Shown: positions 1 to 6,112, numbered from the stretch's first letter. The stretch: 7,652 nt of DNA from Chloroflexota bacterium (GCA_947483025.1 CANKMK010000023.1:1-7652), one strand, 5' to 3'. The notes: generated from the letters alone by a model not told the origin. Numbers and translations: made by a program.

Positions 1-256
1 ATCTCCGCACCCGAGGAGATGTAGCCCAACCCTGGGGAGAGCTGCCCCTGGGTGGGGATTCATTGCGAACTCTTTACCCGATCCCACCTTGCAGATTCAC
101 CTAGCGGGCGGATGATGGGTTTCGGCTCACTGGACCTCCCTCCCGTGAACCGACCTCCAAGCCAGGAGGGTCGACGGGCATCGACCCTCCTGGCATACCT
201 CCCCTTCCAACCACCACGATGCGACGGCGTGCCGCGGCGCGTGGGAGAATAGGGGC
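1..256. other. Intergenic region with several hairpins, no supported gene
   Basis: I see no convincing coding sequence or recognisable RNA gene here. The region is rich in inverted repeats: a 6-bp stem at 1-6/15-20, an imperfect stem joining 25-37 to 45-56 (GGGG/CCCC next to the loop, then a T-T mismatch, CCC/GGG, a bulged A and CCCA/TGGG), a 7-bp stem with one mismatch at 124-130/145-151, and the perfect 14-bp stem listed separately. These could be the terminator of a gene beyond the left edge, a structured leader of the gene at 257, or both. None is followed by a clear T tract. I looked for the ends of tRNA, tmRNA, SRP RNA and RNase P RNA and did not recognise any. Confidence 0.5.
161..194. 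repeat. Perfect 14-bp inverted repeat (hairpin) before the MBL-fold gene
   Basis: Bases 161-174 (gccaggagggtcga) are the exact reverse complement of 181-194, separated by a 6-base loop (cgggca). The stem is GC-rich and would fold stably in RNA from either strand. It ends 62 bases before the start codon at 257. No run of T follows on either strand, so a classical intrinsic terminator is not well supported. A U-tract-less terminator, a processing or stability hairpin, or a dyad operator are alternatives. The symmetry itself is read directly from the sequence; the role is unknown. Confidence 0.85.
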
Positions 257-982
257 ATGGAACTCACCTATTACGGTCGCACCTGTGTCCGCATCCGCAG
301 CCGTGAGGCGACCATCGCCTACGACCCGTACACCTCGATCGTGGGGCCGACCGGGCGCGGCATGAGCGCCGACATCGTGACCTTGAGTCACCCTGACGAC
401 GCCCCGCTCTCGCGGGTGAAGGGGCGCCTCGCCCCCCGCGACAACCGCACCCCCATCGCCACAAGCCTCGACAGCGCCGTGATCCTTGAGGGGCCGGGCG
501 AGTACGAGGTGAAGTCCGTGCTGATCACCGGTATTCGCAGCTACCGCGACGAGCATCGCGGCCCCGCTGCGCGCTACAACACCGTCTTCGCCGCCGAACT
601 CGACGGTATGCACGTCGTACACCTCGGTGATTACGCTGATGGCCTCACCGCCGAGCAGATCGGCGAACTGCCAGGATGCGACATCGTCCTTGTCCCCGTG
701 GGCGGCGAGCTCTCACCACAAGCTGCATCGCGCCTCATCAGCCAGATGGAACCGAAGATTGTGATCCCTATGTCCATGGTCGACGACGCGAGCAAGTCAG
801 CCGCAGCGATCAAGGCATTCTGCAAAGAGCAGGGTCTAGCAACGCCGCCACCCGCGCAGCAGAAGCTCGCTATCACCATCTCTGCGCTCCCTGAAGAGAC
901 AACGACCGTCATCATCGAGGCACGCGCCGAAGGGCTCGGCGGTACTGAATCGGCGGCTAGTGGAACGCTCGGCCTCGGCTGA
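257..982 (+). CDS. Degenerate UlaG-like metallo-beta-lactamase-fold protein
   Basis: This 241-residue cytoplasmic protein belongs to the UlaG-like MBL-fold group (PF13483 type) in which an EGPGEYEV segment is a signature (residues 78-84 for GPGEYEV). The order of elements fits: an N-terminal MELTYYGRTCVRI strand, DP at 23-24, ADIVTLSH at 38-45, GPGEYEV, HLGD at 122-125, a PVGG turn at 147-150 and IVIPMSM at 168-174. The metal site looks eroded. The HxHxDH motif is replaced by SHPDDAP (only H45 clearly kept) and the late IPMH histidine is serine (IPMSM). A hydrolase activity should therefore not be assumed, and the substrate is unknown. The ATG at 257 is preceded by AGGGG at 251-255 and by GAGAAT at 245-250, which could be a Shine-Dalgarno sequence or a leaderless -10. 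The C-terminal tail from about residue 225 is Gly/Ser/Ala-rich and probably disordered. A plus-strand zinc-ribbon gene starts 45 bases downstream. Confidence 0.85.
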   Translation: MELTYYGRTCVRIRSREATIAYDPYTSIVGPTGRGMSADIVTLSHPDDAPLSRVKGRLAPRDNRTPIATSLDSAVILEGPGEYEVKSVLITGIRSYRDEHRGPAARYNTVFAAELDGMHVVHLGDYADGLTAEQIGELPGCDIVLVPVGGELSPQAASRLISQMEPKIVIPMSMVDDASKSAAAIKAFCKEQGLATPPPAQQKLAITISALPEETTTVIIEARAEGLGGTESAASGTLGLG

Positions 983-995
983 TCGTTGCGACAGA

Positions 996-1014
996 CTGTT
1001 GGCACAGCCAACAG
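996..1014 (+). terminator. Short 8-bp hairpin between the MBL-fold and zinc-ribbon genes
   Basis: CTGTTGGC at 996-1003 pairs perfectly with GCCAACAG at 1007-1014 around a 3-base loop (aca). It lies 13 bases after the stop of the MBL-fold gene and 13 bases before the ATG at 1028. The following bases (ctctactaccact) hold scattered T but no tract, so a weak terminator, an attenuating hairpin or a dyad operator for the downstream pair are all possible. The role is inference. Confidence 0.35.
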
Positions 1015-1027
1015 CTCTACTACCACT

Positions 1028-1237
1028 ATGAGTGACCTTCGCTGCATCACCTGCCAGCGCGACATTGCCCCCAGCGAGCCGGTGTACGAAATTCAAACCT
1101 TCCTTGATCCCCTCCCGCCCGGCGGCGTCGCATGTTCCGAACAGTGCAAGCAGCGCAAAGAAGACGAGAGTAAGCAGCGCGCGATGTTCTGGTATCAAAC
1201 GATGGGAAACCCGTTTGGAGGCGGCAAGAATGAGTGA
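1028..1237 (+). CDS. Small four-cysteine zinc-ribbon-like protein
   Basis: This 69-residue cytoplasmic protein is of unknown function. It has two cysteine pairs, CITC at residues 6-9 and CSEQC at 36-40, spaced as in small treble-clef or zinc-ribbon domains, so one structural zinc is likely. The middle (EPVYEIQTFLDP) looks like a short beta hairpin. The tail after residue 41 is very charged (KQRKEDESKQR) and ends in MFWYQTMGNPFGGGKNE. I chose the ATG at 1028 (MSDLRCITCQ). An in-frame TTG at 986 would add 14 low-information residues and would place the upstream hairpin inside the gene. There is no strong Shine-Dalgarno; TCTACT at 1016-1021 lies 6 bases before the ATG and might be a leaderless -10. 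The gene overlaps the next one by 8 bases (ATGAGTGA type), which implies translational coupling. I do not recognise a named family beyond the cysteine pattern. Confidence 0.7.
   Translation: MSDLRCITCQRDIAPSEPVYEIQTFLDPLPPGGVACSEQCKQRKEDESKQRAMFWYQTMGNPFGGGKNE
1217..1221 (+). promoter_or_regulatory. Shine-Dalgarno GGAGG for the gene at 1230
   Basis: GGAGG lies 8 bases before the ATG at 1230, inside the 3' end of the zinc-ribbon gene. It is the best ribosome-binding site on this strand of the window. It fixes the start of the Gly/Asp-rich gene, which would otherwise be ambiguous because the same frame stays open much further upstream. Confidence 0.75.
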
Positions 1238-1466
1238 TGGCGACTTTGGCGGCGATGGTGGTGGCGGAGACGATGGCGGTAGCGACGGTGGCGCGTTCGA
1301 TCTAAACAACAACGGCACCTCTGCCGATGAGTTCATTCTCTTTGCTGCAATCACCGACGGTGACCGCACCAGGCGTGGGTCAGGTGGTGGCCCGGCGAGG
1401 CGCTCAGGCTGCCTACTTCCAGTAGTGGCGCTCTTCTCCTTGGCGATTGCGCTCTTAGCGCTCTAG
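1230..1466 (+). CDS. Gly/Asp-rich small protein with C-terminal membrane segment
   Basis: This 78-residue protein is of unknown function. Residues 1-22 are almost wholly Gly and Asp with a few Ser and Ala (MSDGDFGGDGGGGDDGGSDG begins it), giving a flexible acidic head. A short ordered-looking stretch follows (SADEFILFAAITDGDRTRR), then a Gly/Arg linker. The last 18 residues (CLLPVVALFSLAIALLAL) form a hydrophobic helix preceded by basic residues (PARRSG), so the protein is probably a C-terminal tail anchor with its acidic head in the cytoplasm. The start is set by the GGAGG at 1217-1221 and the 8-base overlap with the zinc-ribbon gene, which suggests joint translation. Its last 12 bases overlap the end of the convergent formimidoyltransferase gene. 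Low complexity makes homology inference unsafe; the well-placed ribosome site and sensible topology are the main evidence that it is real. Confidence 0.65.
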   Translation: MSDGDFGGDGGGGDDGGSDGGAFDLNNNGTSADEFILFAAITDGDRTRRGSGGGPARRSGCLLPVVALFSLAIALLAL

Positions 1467-2405
1467 AACAACGCGCTCCCAACCACCGCTGATCTGCAGC
1501 GCTGCAGGGTTTCCACCAGCATGCAGTGCGCGCTCAGGGAGCAGCCCAACAACCTCTGTTTCGCCAATCTCAACGCCGCGGCTTCTTGCTGCAACGAGTA
1601 CGCGCTCACGGATCGCATGTAACGTATCGCCGCGATCGGTGGCACCGATAAGGTCGTGCAGGTTCATCGACACTTGCGCGATCCCCTTGCTGGCGAGCGG
1701 AAATCCGAGCGCTTGCAGCCCGTGCACCCCACCAGGAGTTGCACCGCGAATCTCTCGCGCAATCTCTTTCGAGATTTGAAGAAGCGTGTCGGCGTCGGCA
1801 CCACCAAGCGCAATGTTCCACGCGGCCATCAGCGGGCGCGCACCAACAGCCGTTGCGCCTGCAGTTGGGTGCGGCTCAAGTGGACCAAAGTCTGGTGCGC
1901 CGCCCTCAGCCGCCTGGTGTGCCGCAAGCTGCTCGAATCCACCGCGTCGCAACGTTGGGAGAGAGCGTCGCTCTTCGTTGCGCGCTGCTGCGCCATAGAG
2001 ATGCACCGGGAGGCTCAGCGTCGTGGCGAGTGCGGTGGCGACGATGCGAGCGATCTCGGCAGCCTGTTCGAGCGTTGCCGTTGGAGAAATGGGCACGACC
2101 GGCACCACATCAAGCGCACCGATCCGCGGGTGCACACCGCGACCCTCTCCTGATTTTGCTGGGCTCGAGAGATCAATAGATGCAACCGCGACCCGGGCAA
2201 GGGCGAGTGTTGCTGCTACCAGCTCGACGCCACCCGCTGCGACATAGGTAAAGACGCTGCGATCATGGTCGGCGTCGCTATGTACGTCCCGCAGCGTTAC
2301 CCCTGGAACAGCCTGAATCACTGCGGCCGCCTGCTGCAAGATTGCTTCGCTGCGCCCCTCGCTGATGTTCGCAACGATCTCAAAGTTTGCGGTCGGTGTG
2401 GTCAT
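1455..2405 (-). CDS. ftcD: Glutamate formimidoyltransferase (stand-alone FTCD N-terminal half)
   Basis: This cytoplasmic enzyme transfers the formimino group of N-formimino-L-glutamate to tetrahydrofolate, giving 5-formimino-THF and glutamate, the step that ends one route of histidine breakdown. The 316-residue product spans both formiminotransferase subdomains and stops there; no cyclodeaminase domain is fused. Visible family motifs are NISEGR (13-18), SDADHDRSVFTYV (43-55), HPRIGALDVVP (92-102, with H92 the expected catalytic histidine), LYGAAA (136-141), GARPLMAAWN (188-197) and VSMNLHDL (245-252). The ATG at 2405 shares one base with the stop of the upstream GNAT gene (TAATG), so translation is probably coupled. 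No hut genes are visible in the window. The matching second activity may be supplied by the PF04961 gene at 6995-7597. The 3' end runs 12 bases into a convergent gene. Confidence 0.92.
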   Translation of the reverse strand: MTTPTANFEIVANISEGRSEAILQQAAAVIQAVPGVTLRDVHSDADHDRSVFTYVAAGGVELVAATLALARVAVASIDLSSPAKSGEGRGVHPRIGALDVVPVVPISPTATLEQAAEIARIVATALATTLSLPVHLYGAAARNEERRSLPTLRRGGFEQLAAHQAAEGGAPDFGPLEPHPTAGATAVGARPLMAAWNIALGGADADTLLQISKEIAREIRGATPGGVHGLQALGFPLASKGIAQVSMNLHDLIGATDRGDTLHAIRERVLVAARSRGVEIGETEVVGLLPERALHAGGNPAALQISGGWERVVLER

Positions 2406-3163
2406 TAGTCGAGCGTACGGCGCATCACTGGCCAGCGCCCATCGGGACCCGTTGCAGCAACGGTGAAGTCGAGTCGCTCCCAGAAGCGTTGCGTGGCGGC
2501 AGAGGTGTGCTCTGGGTCCGCGACAGACTCGGGCTCCTCGGGATACGCCTCAGCGGCGGCGAAGCCGGCAGCCCCAAGTCGTGCGAGCACCCCGGCAACT
2601 AGCGCGCTGCCGAGCGCGCTGCCGCGCGCCGCTGGCACCACAGAGATGCAGGTGATGATTGCGGGCGGTGGACTGTCGGGGAGATCGGGGTAGCGGTCGC
2701 GCAAGCGTTGCGCGCGCGGGAATGCGGAGAGGGGTCCCGCTTGGCAGTAGGCAACGGGTTCTCCTTTCGCAAGGAGAACCCAACCCATCGGCCCACTTAC
2801 TGGAAGTTGTCGCGTCAGCAGGCGCAGCTTCGGTGGTTGCCCTGGCGCTGCGGCAGCGTCGCGCAACGCCTCCTCGCGTGTTGGCGGCTCTGGCGCAAAC
2901 GGATTGAACGTTGGCGCTTGCTCTTCATCCGCGCCGAGGAATGCGGCGAGGGCGCTCTTCCCGCCCGCCGGCGTTGTGGCGCGCGCCGCAGGGTTCGGTG
3001 TGGCGCTGCCACTTGCCGCCGCCTTACTGCCACGATCCGCGTCCTCCCACCAGGTGCAGGTGGCATGGTCAGCGCTTGCGTTGGCGCACGGCGGCACGAG
3101 CAGCAGCTCATCGGCGCTCTCCACGCCGACCAGCTCGAACCCGTCACCGATGTCGATTCTCAT
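2405..3163 (-). CDS. GNAT-family N-acetyltransferase
   Basis: This 252-residue protein is a putative acetyl-CoA-dependent acyltransferase of unknown substrate. Its C-terminal half carries the GNAT core: GWVLLAKGEPVAYCQAGP (127-144) as the central strands, AIITCISVVPAARGSALG (168-185) as motif A, and a terminal RFWERLDF (226-233) like the FYxxxGF of the family. In motif A the usual R-G-x-G-x-G/A reads R180-G-S-A-L-G185, so the first pyrophosphate-loop glycine is alanine. The N-terminal part has C26 and C36 followed by WWE, resembling an actinobacterial GNAT group with a CxFWE segment. Residues 44-110 are an Ala/Pro/Gly-rich, probably disordered insertion. I chose the ATG at 3163; an in-frame GTG at 3217 would add 18 residues and lie inside the divergent ORF. 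There is no Shine-Dalgarno; TAGTAT, 8 bases upstream, may be a leaderless -10. The gene is coupled to ftcD by a TAATG overlap. Confidence 0.8.
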   Translation of the reverse strand: MRIDIGDGFELVGVESADELLLVPPCANASADHATCTWWEDADRGSKAAASGSATPNPAARATTPAGGKSALAAFLGADEEQAPTFNPFAPEPPTREEALRDAAAAPGQPPKLRLLTRQLPVSGPMGWVLLAKGEPVAYCQAGPLSAFPRAQRLRDRYPDLPDSPPPAIITCISVVPAARGSALGSALVAGVLARLGAAGFAAAEAYPEEPESVADPEHTSAATQRFWERLDFTVAATGPDGRWPVMRRTLD

Positions 3164-3183
3164 CGTCTGGGATACTACGCCGC
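3164..3183. promoter_or_regulatory. 20-bp divergent spacer with a possible bidirectional -10
   Basis: The two flanking start codons (GNAT on minus, small membrane ORF on plus) are only 20 bases apart. The spacer contains GATACTA at 3171-3177. Read on plus, TGG at 3168-3170 plus GATACT resembles an extended -10, 7 bases before the ATG at 3184. Read on minus, TAGTAT (3177-3172) is a 4/6 -10, 8 bases before the ATG at 3163. Both transcripts would be leaderless or nearly so. No good -35 is visible in either direction. The matches are seen; promoter function is inference. Confidence 0.4.
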
Positions 3184-3342
3184 ATGAGCGATCACGCGTC
3201 TCCTGGGCACGGTTCACACGGCGAGGCCGAAGACGCCCCGCTGGGCGCCATCAACCTTGCTGCATGGGGGGCGGGTGCCCTCGGTGTCGCAATCGGCCTC
3301 CTGACGGCAGCCGTCATCGCAATCGCCGCGGGCGCCCTCTAG
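3184..3342 (+). CDS. Putative 52-residue single-pass membrane peptide
   Basis: This small ORF fills the gap between the GNAT gene and the convergent DUF4349 gene. Its head, MSDHASPGHGSHGEAEDAPLG, is His/Gly/Glu-rich and polar, and is followed by about 28 residues of helix-forming hydrophobic sequence (INLAAWGAGALGVAIGLLTA, then AVIAIAAGAL) to the end. That suggests one membrane-spanning helix with a short soluble N-terminus. I see no Shine-Dalgarno, but a possible extended -10 sits 7 bases upstream. The frame is open far upstream because it runs opposite the GNAT gene, so openness alone proves nothing. The case rests on the clean soluble-then-membrane layout and on the stop falling just before the next gene. 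No family is recognised and function is unknown. Confidence 0.5.
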   Translation: MSDHASPGHGSHGEAEDAPLGAINLAAWGAGALGVAIGLLTAAVIAIAAGAL

Positions 3343-3358
3343 TTCAGCCCCTCGCCTC

Positions 3359-3377
3359 CCGCCGCTGTTAGCGGCGG
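3359..3377. terminator. 8-bp hairpin between convergent genes
   Basis: CCGCCGCT at 3359-3366 pairs perfectly with AGCGGCGG at 3370-3377 around a 3-base loop (gtt). It follows the plus-strand small ORF by 16 bases and overlaps the last codons and stop (3368-3370) of the minus-strand DUF4349 gene. A compact GC hairpin between convergent genes is typical of a shared terminator, but neither side has a T tract, so the call is tentative. Confidence 0.45.
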
Positions 3378-4300
3378 CGTGTCGTTCGCTTCGTTGCCAC
3401 TCCTACACGCATCAGTCGACGGAGCAGCGCCACGAGTGGCGTGACAGTTCGGCCTAGTAGGCCGCCGGCAAGCGCACCGATGATCGCAATCGGTAGTACG
3501 ACGATCACGAGATTGATCGCCGCAACGACAACCGTGCGGCCAACAGAGATGAGGTTCGCTACCGCGAGTGAGATCTCCTTGCCGAGATCAAAGCCGTTTG
3601 CTGCGTTACTGATTGACGAGCCGACTGGGCTGATCGTCACGGAGATGGTGGTCATATCGACCTGATCCGCAAGTGCTGCGCGCTGTGCGTCGTACGACTC
3701 AATGTCGCTGCGCACTGCGGTGAGTTGCGTTTGTACGGCAAGCACATCAGCCACGGTCGTCGCACGGGACATCAGTTCAAGCAGTGCCGCCTCTGAAGCG
3801 CGCAGGTTGCGCAAGCGGGCCTCAAGGTCAACAAGCTGCATCGTCACCTCATAGGTGCTGATCTGTTCGGAGAGAACCGTGCCCTCTGCGCGCAGGGCCA
3901 GCACCGCCGCATCAAACGATGCAGCCGGGACACGGAACGTCACCGTGAGATATGGCATGGATGCCTCGGTGTAGCGGTAGCTGCCAGAGATGTAGCCGCC
4001 CTGGCTCTTCACCACGCCGGTCAGCTTTGTCAGGCTTGCCTCAACGTCTGTGACTTCGAGGCTGAATGATCCGTTGCGCACAACATCAATGCGGTCTCCC
4101 GTAATAGCGCTATCGCCCGGGACTGCGGTTGGGACGCCACCGGTGTCGCCTTTTTCGACGGGGGCAGAGGCGCCGCCGCTGGCGCCAAAGAGGAGTGCGT
4201 TAAAACCGCCGCTGGCGGAGAGGGCCAGCACGAGTGCGGCCACCACGCCAATCTTTGCAGGGGTACTAAACGACGGGAGGGTGAGCGATCCGATCTTCAT
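3368..4300 (-). CDS. DUF4349 domain membrane protein
   Basis: This 310-residue envelope protein is of unknown function. An N-terminal hydrophobic segment (about 16-40) is followed by a Gly/Ser/Pro linker, the DUF4349 domain (about 70-225), a C-terminal membrane helix (about 255-283) and a very basic tail ending KRTTRRR. Domain landmarks are NGSFSLEVTDVEASL (76-90), SQGGYISGSYRY (99-110), LTVTFRVPAASFDAAV (118-133) and VDLEARLRNLRASEAALLEL (157-176). The last begins a probable coiled coil to about 210. The domain is thus predicted to sit outside the membrane between two anchors. I see no cysteine, so it is not a lipoprotein, unlike many relatives. The ATG at 4300 is favoured over an in-frame GTG at 4381 because GAGGTG lies 6 bases before it. 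It starts 90 bases after the fhs stop with no convincing terminator between, so read-through from the folate operon is possible but the function looks unrelated. Confidence 0.82.
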   Translation of the reverse strand: MKIGSLTLPSFSTPAKIGVVAALVLALSASGGFNALLFGASGGASAPVEKGDTGGVPTAVPGDSAITGDRIDVVRNGSFSLEVTDVEASLTKLTGVVKSQGGYISGSYRYTEASMPYLTVTFRVPAASFDAAVLALRAEGTVLSEQISTYEVTMQLVDLEARLRNLRASEAALLELMSRATTVADVLAVQTQLTAVRSDIESYDAQRAALADQVDMTTISVTISPVGSSISNAANGFDLGKEISLAVANLISVGRTVVVAAINLVIVVLPIAIIGALAGGLLGRTVTPLVALLRRLMRVGVATKRTTRRR

Positions 4301-4306
4301 GGCGTG

Positions 4307-4312
4307 CACCTC
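4307..4312 (-). promoter_or_regulatory. Shine-Dalgarno GAGGTG for the DUF4349 gene
   Basis: On the minus strand GAGGTG ends 6 bases before the ATG at 4300. It decides the start in favour of a 310-residue product, whose hydrophobic segment then begins about 15 residues in, instead of the longer GTG-initiated reading. Confidence 0.7.
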
Positions 4313-4390
4313 ATCTTGGACGTTCGCAGGGGAACGCCTCACCCCCTTAACGCCGGCTGGCCGTGCGGGGTTCCTGGGCACGAATCGTGG

Positions 4391-6103
4391 CTAGAAGAGG
4401 CCGACGATCTCTCCGCCGTGCTCTAGGTCAAGGTCGATGCGCTCGCCGCCGGGGGATTTGTTGAGGCCTGGCATCAGGCGCATATCGCCACAGACGGCGG
4501 TGATGAAGCCGGCCCCGGCGGCTAGGGTGACCGCCTTCACGGGGACTCGGAATCCCGTTGGACGCCCGAGCTTGCTGGCGTCGTGCGAGAGCGAATACTG
4601 CGTCTTCGCCATACAGATCGGCAGGCGCCCGTATCCGAGCTCCTCCAGTCGTGCAAGACGCTTTGCTGCAGCGGGGGCGATGTCTACGCCATCGGCGCCG
4701 TAGATACGCTTGGCGATCGTCTCGATCTTTTGGGCGAGCGGAGCGTCATCGGCGTAGATCGGCGCAAACTTCGCCTCACCCGACGTTGCGGCGGCCCACA
4801 CCGCTTCGGCCAACGCGGCCGCACCAGCGCCGCCATCGGTGAAGTGCGTGGTGACCACTGCGGCGCGCGCCCCTGCGGCGAGTGCGACAGTTTGAATCGC
4901 CTCGTGCTCGGCGGCCGTATCGGTTGGGAACGCATTTACGGCGACCACCACGGGAATGCCGAACGCGCGAACATTTTCAATCTGCTTCACCAGGTTCTGT
5001 GCACCAGCCGTAACGGCTGCAACGTTCTCGGTGCCGAGCGCTGGGTCAAGCGGCTTGCCGGCAACAATCTTGCCAACGCCGCCATGCATCTTCAGCGCGC
5101 GAACCGTCGCCACAATCACCGCAGCATCCGGAGCGAGCCCAGAGGCGCGGCACTTGATGTCGAAGAACTTCTCGGCACCCATGTCGGCGCCGAATCCTGC
5201 CTCGGTCACAACGATCTCGTTTGTTGCGAGTGCGGCACGATCGGCAATGATCGAGTTGTTCCCGTGCGCAATGTTTGCGAACGGTCCGGCATGTACGAAC
5301 GCTGGCCCACCTTCAAGCGTTTGCAACAGGTTCGGCTTGATGGCGTCGCGCAGGAGCGCCGCCATGGAGCCAGCAACTTTCAAGTCTTCGGTGGTGACGG
5401 GTTTGCCGTCAACCGTTTCGGCAACGACAATGCGGCCAAGGCGCGCACGAAGATCGGCAAGATCTGATGCGAGTGCAAGCACTGCCATGACTTCACTTGC
5501 AACGGTGATGACCGTTTCTGATTCGCGGACGACGCCATTCTCGCGACCACCGAGACCGATGATCGTCTTGCGGATTGCGCGATCACTGATGTCGACGACG
5601 CGCGGCCAAGTGATGCTGCGCAGGTCGATGTTGAGCGCGTTGCCGTGATGCAGATGATTGTCGAGGAACGCCGCGGCAAGGTTGTGTGCTGCGCCAATCG
5701 CGTGCACGTCACCGGTGAGGTGCAGGTTGAACTCCTCCATCGGAATCACTTGGCTGTAGCCACCGCCCGCGGCGCCACCCTTGATACCGAAGACCGGTCC
5801 GAGGCTCGGTTGGCGAATCGCAACGGCGGCGCGGTGGCCAATCTTGTTGAGCCCCTGTGCGAGTCCGACGGTGGTGGTGGTCTTCCCTTCGCCGAGCGGC
5901 GTTGGACTAATTGCAGTAACCACAACGTACTTGCCGCGTGTGCCGCCCTTCTCTAGGCGCTCAATCCCTTCAATGGAGAGCTTCGCCTTGGTGCGACCGT
6001 ACGGCTCGACCTCATCGTCGTGAAAGCCGAGGGCGGCCGCCACCTCGCCAATTGGCTTCGGCGTCACGCCACGTGCAATCTCCAGATCAGAAGGGAATCC
6101 CAT
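4391..6103 (-). CDS. fhs: Formate--tetrahydrofolate ligase
   Basis: This cytoplasmic enzyme uses ATP to join formate and THF into 10-formyl-THF, the entry of formate into the one-carbon pool. The 570 residues cover the full monofunctional family, slightly over the common length of roughly 555-560. Signatures are clear: the ATP loop TPLGEGKTTTTVGLAQGL (68-85), PSLGPVFGIKGGAAGGGYSQ (99-118), LTGDVHAIGAAHNLAAA (129-145), FVHAGPFANIAHGNNSIIAD (269-288), EAGFGADMGAEKFFDIKCR (301-319), VATVRALKMHGG and the conserved end GEIVGLF. No key residue looks missing. It follows folD by 9 bases on the same strand and is the third gene of a probable fchA-folD-fhs operon. No strong Shine-Dalgarno is seen, so translation probably depends on coupling. 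Direction in the cell (formate assimilation or formate release with ATP gain) cannot be told from sequence. Confidence 0.97.
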   Translation of the reverse strand: MGFPSDLEIARGVTPKPIGEVAAALGFHDDEVEPYGRTKAKLSIEGIERLEKGGTRGKYVVVTAISPTPLGEGKTTTTVGLAQGLNKIGHRAAVAIRQPSLGPVFGIKGGAAGGGYSQVIPMEEFNLHLTGDVHAIGAAHNLAAAFLDNHLHHGNALNIDLRSITWPRVVDISDRAIRKTIIGLGGRENGVVRESETVITVASEVMAVLALASDLADLRARLGRIVVAETVDGKPVTTEDLKVAGSMAALLRDAIKPNLLQTLEGGPAFVHAGPFANIAHGNNSIIADRAALATNEIVVTEAGFGADMGAEKFFDIKCRASGLAPDAAVIVATVRALKMHGGVGKIVAGKPLDPALGTENVAAVTAGAQNLVKQIENVRAFGIPVVVAVNAFPTDTAAEHEAIQTVALAAGARAAVVTTHFTDGGAGAAALAEAVWAAATSGEAKFAPIYADDAPLAQKIETIAKRIYGADGVDIAPAAAKRLARLEELGYGRLPICMAKTQYSLSHDASKLGRPTGFRVPVKAVTLAAGAGFITAVCGDMRLMPGLNKSPGGERIDLDLEHGGEIVGLF

Positions 6104-6112
6104 GCCGTGAGT

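Noticed and set aside
63..116. Sigma-70-type promoter for the MBL-fold gene (TTGCAG at 89-94 with GATGAT at 111-116)
   Set aside because: The -35 matches in only 3 of 6 positions and the pair overlaps other hairpin-rich sequence. It is not better than chance.
1..120. A tRNA or small structured RNA suggested by nested stems near the left edge
   Set aside because: I found no T-loop GGTTCGA-type element, no anticodon arm and no CCA end on either strand, and no SRP, tmRNA or RNase P signature.
101..622. Minus-strand open frame over the intergenic region and the MBL-fold gene
   Set aside because: Most of it is antisense to the MBL-fold gene, the product is low-complexity with no family motif, and it would cross the 14-bp inverted repeat.
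986..1027. TTG start at 986 for the zinc-ribbon gene
   Set aside because: It would put the 8-bp hairpin at 996-1014 into the coding region, starts 4 bases after the previous stop without a ribosome site, and adds no recognisable residues.
1656..2179. Plus-strand open frames opposite ftcD
   Set aside because: Their translations are Arg/Cys/His-rich with no domain logic, whereas the minus-strand frame shows every formiminotransferase motif.
4301..4390. Possible terminator between fhs and the DUF4349 gene
   Set aside because: The best stem is only AGGGG/CCCCT (4328-4332 with 4343-4347) around a 10-base loop, without a T tract on the minus strand. It is too weak to call.
4583..5467. Long plus-strand open frame opposite fhs
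   Set aside because: It lies entirely antisense to a strongly conserved ligase, its translation has no recognisable motif, and long antisense frames are expected in high-GC coding DNA. The same applies to 4956-5648 and 5938-6387 on plus.
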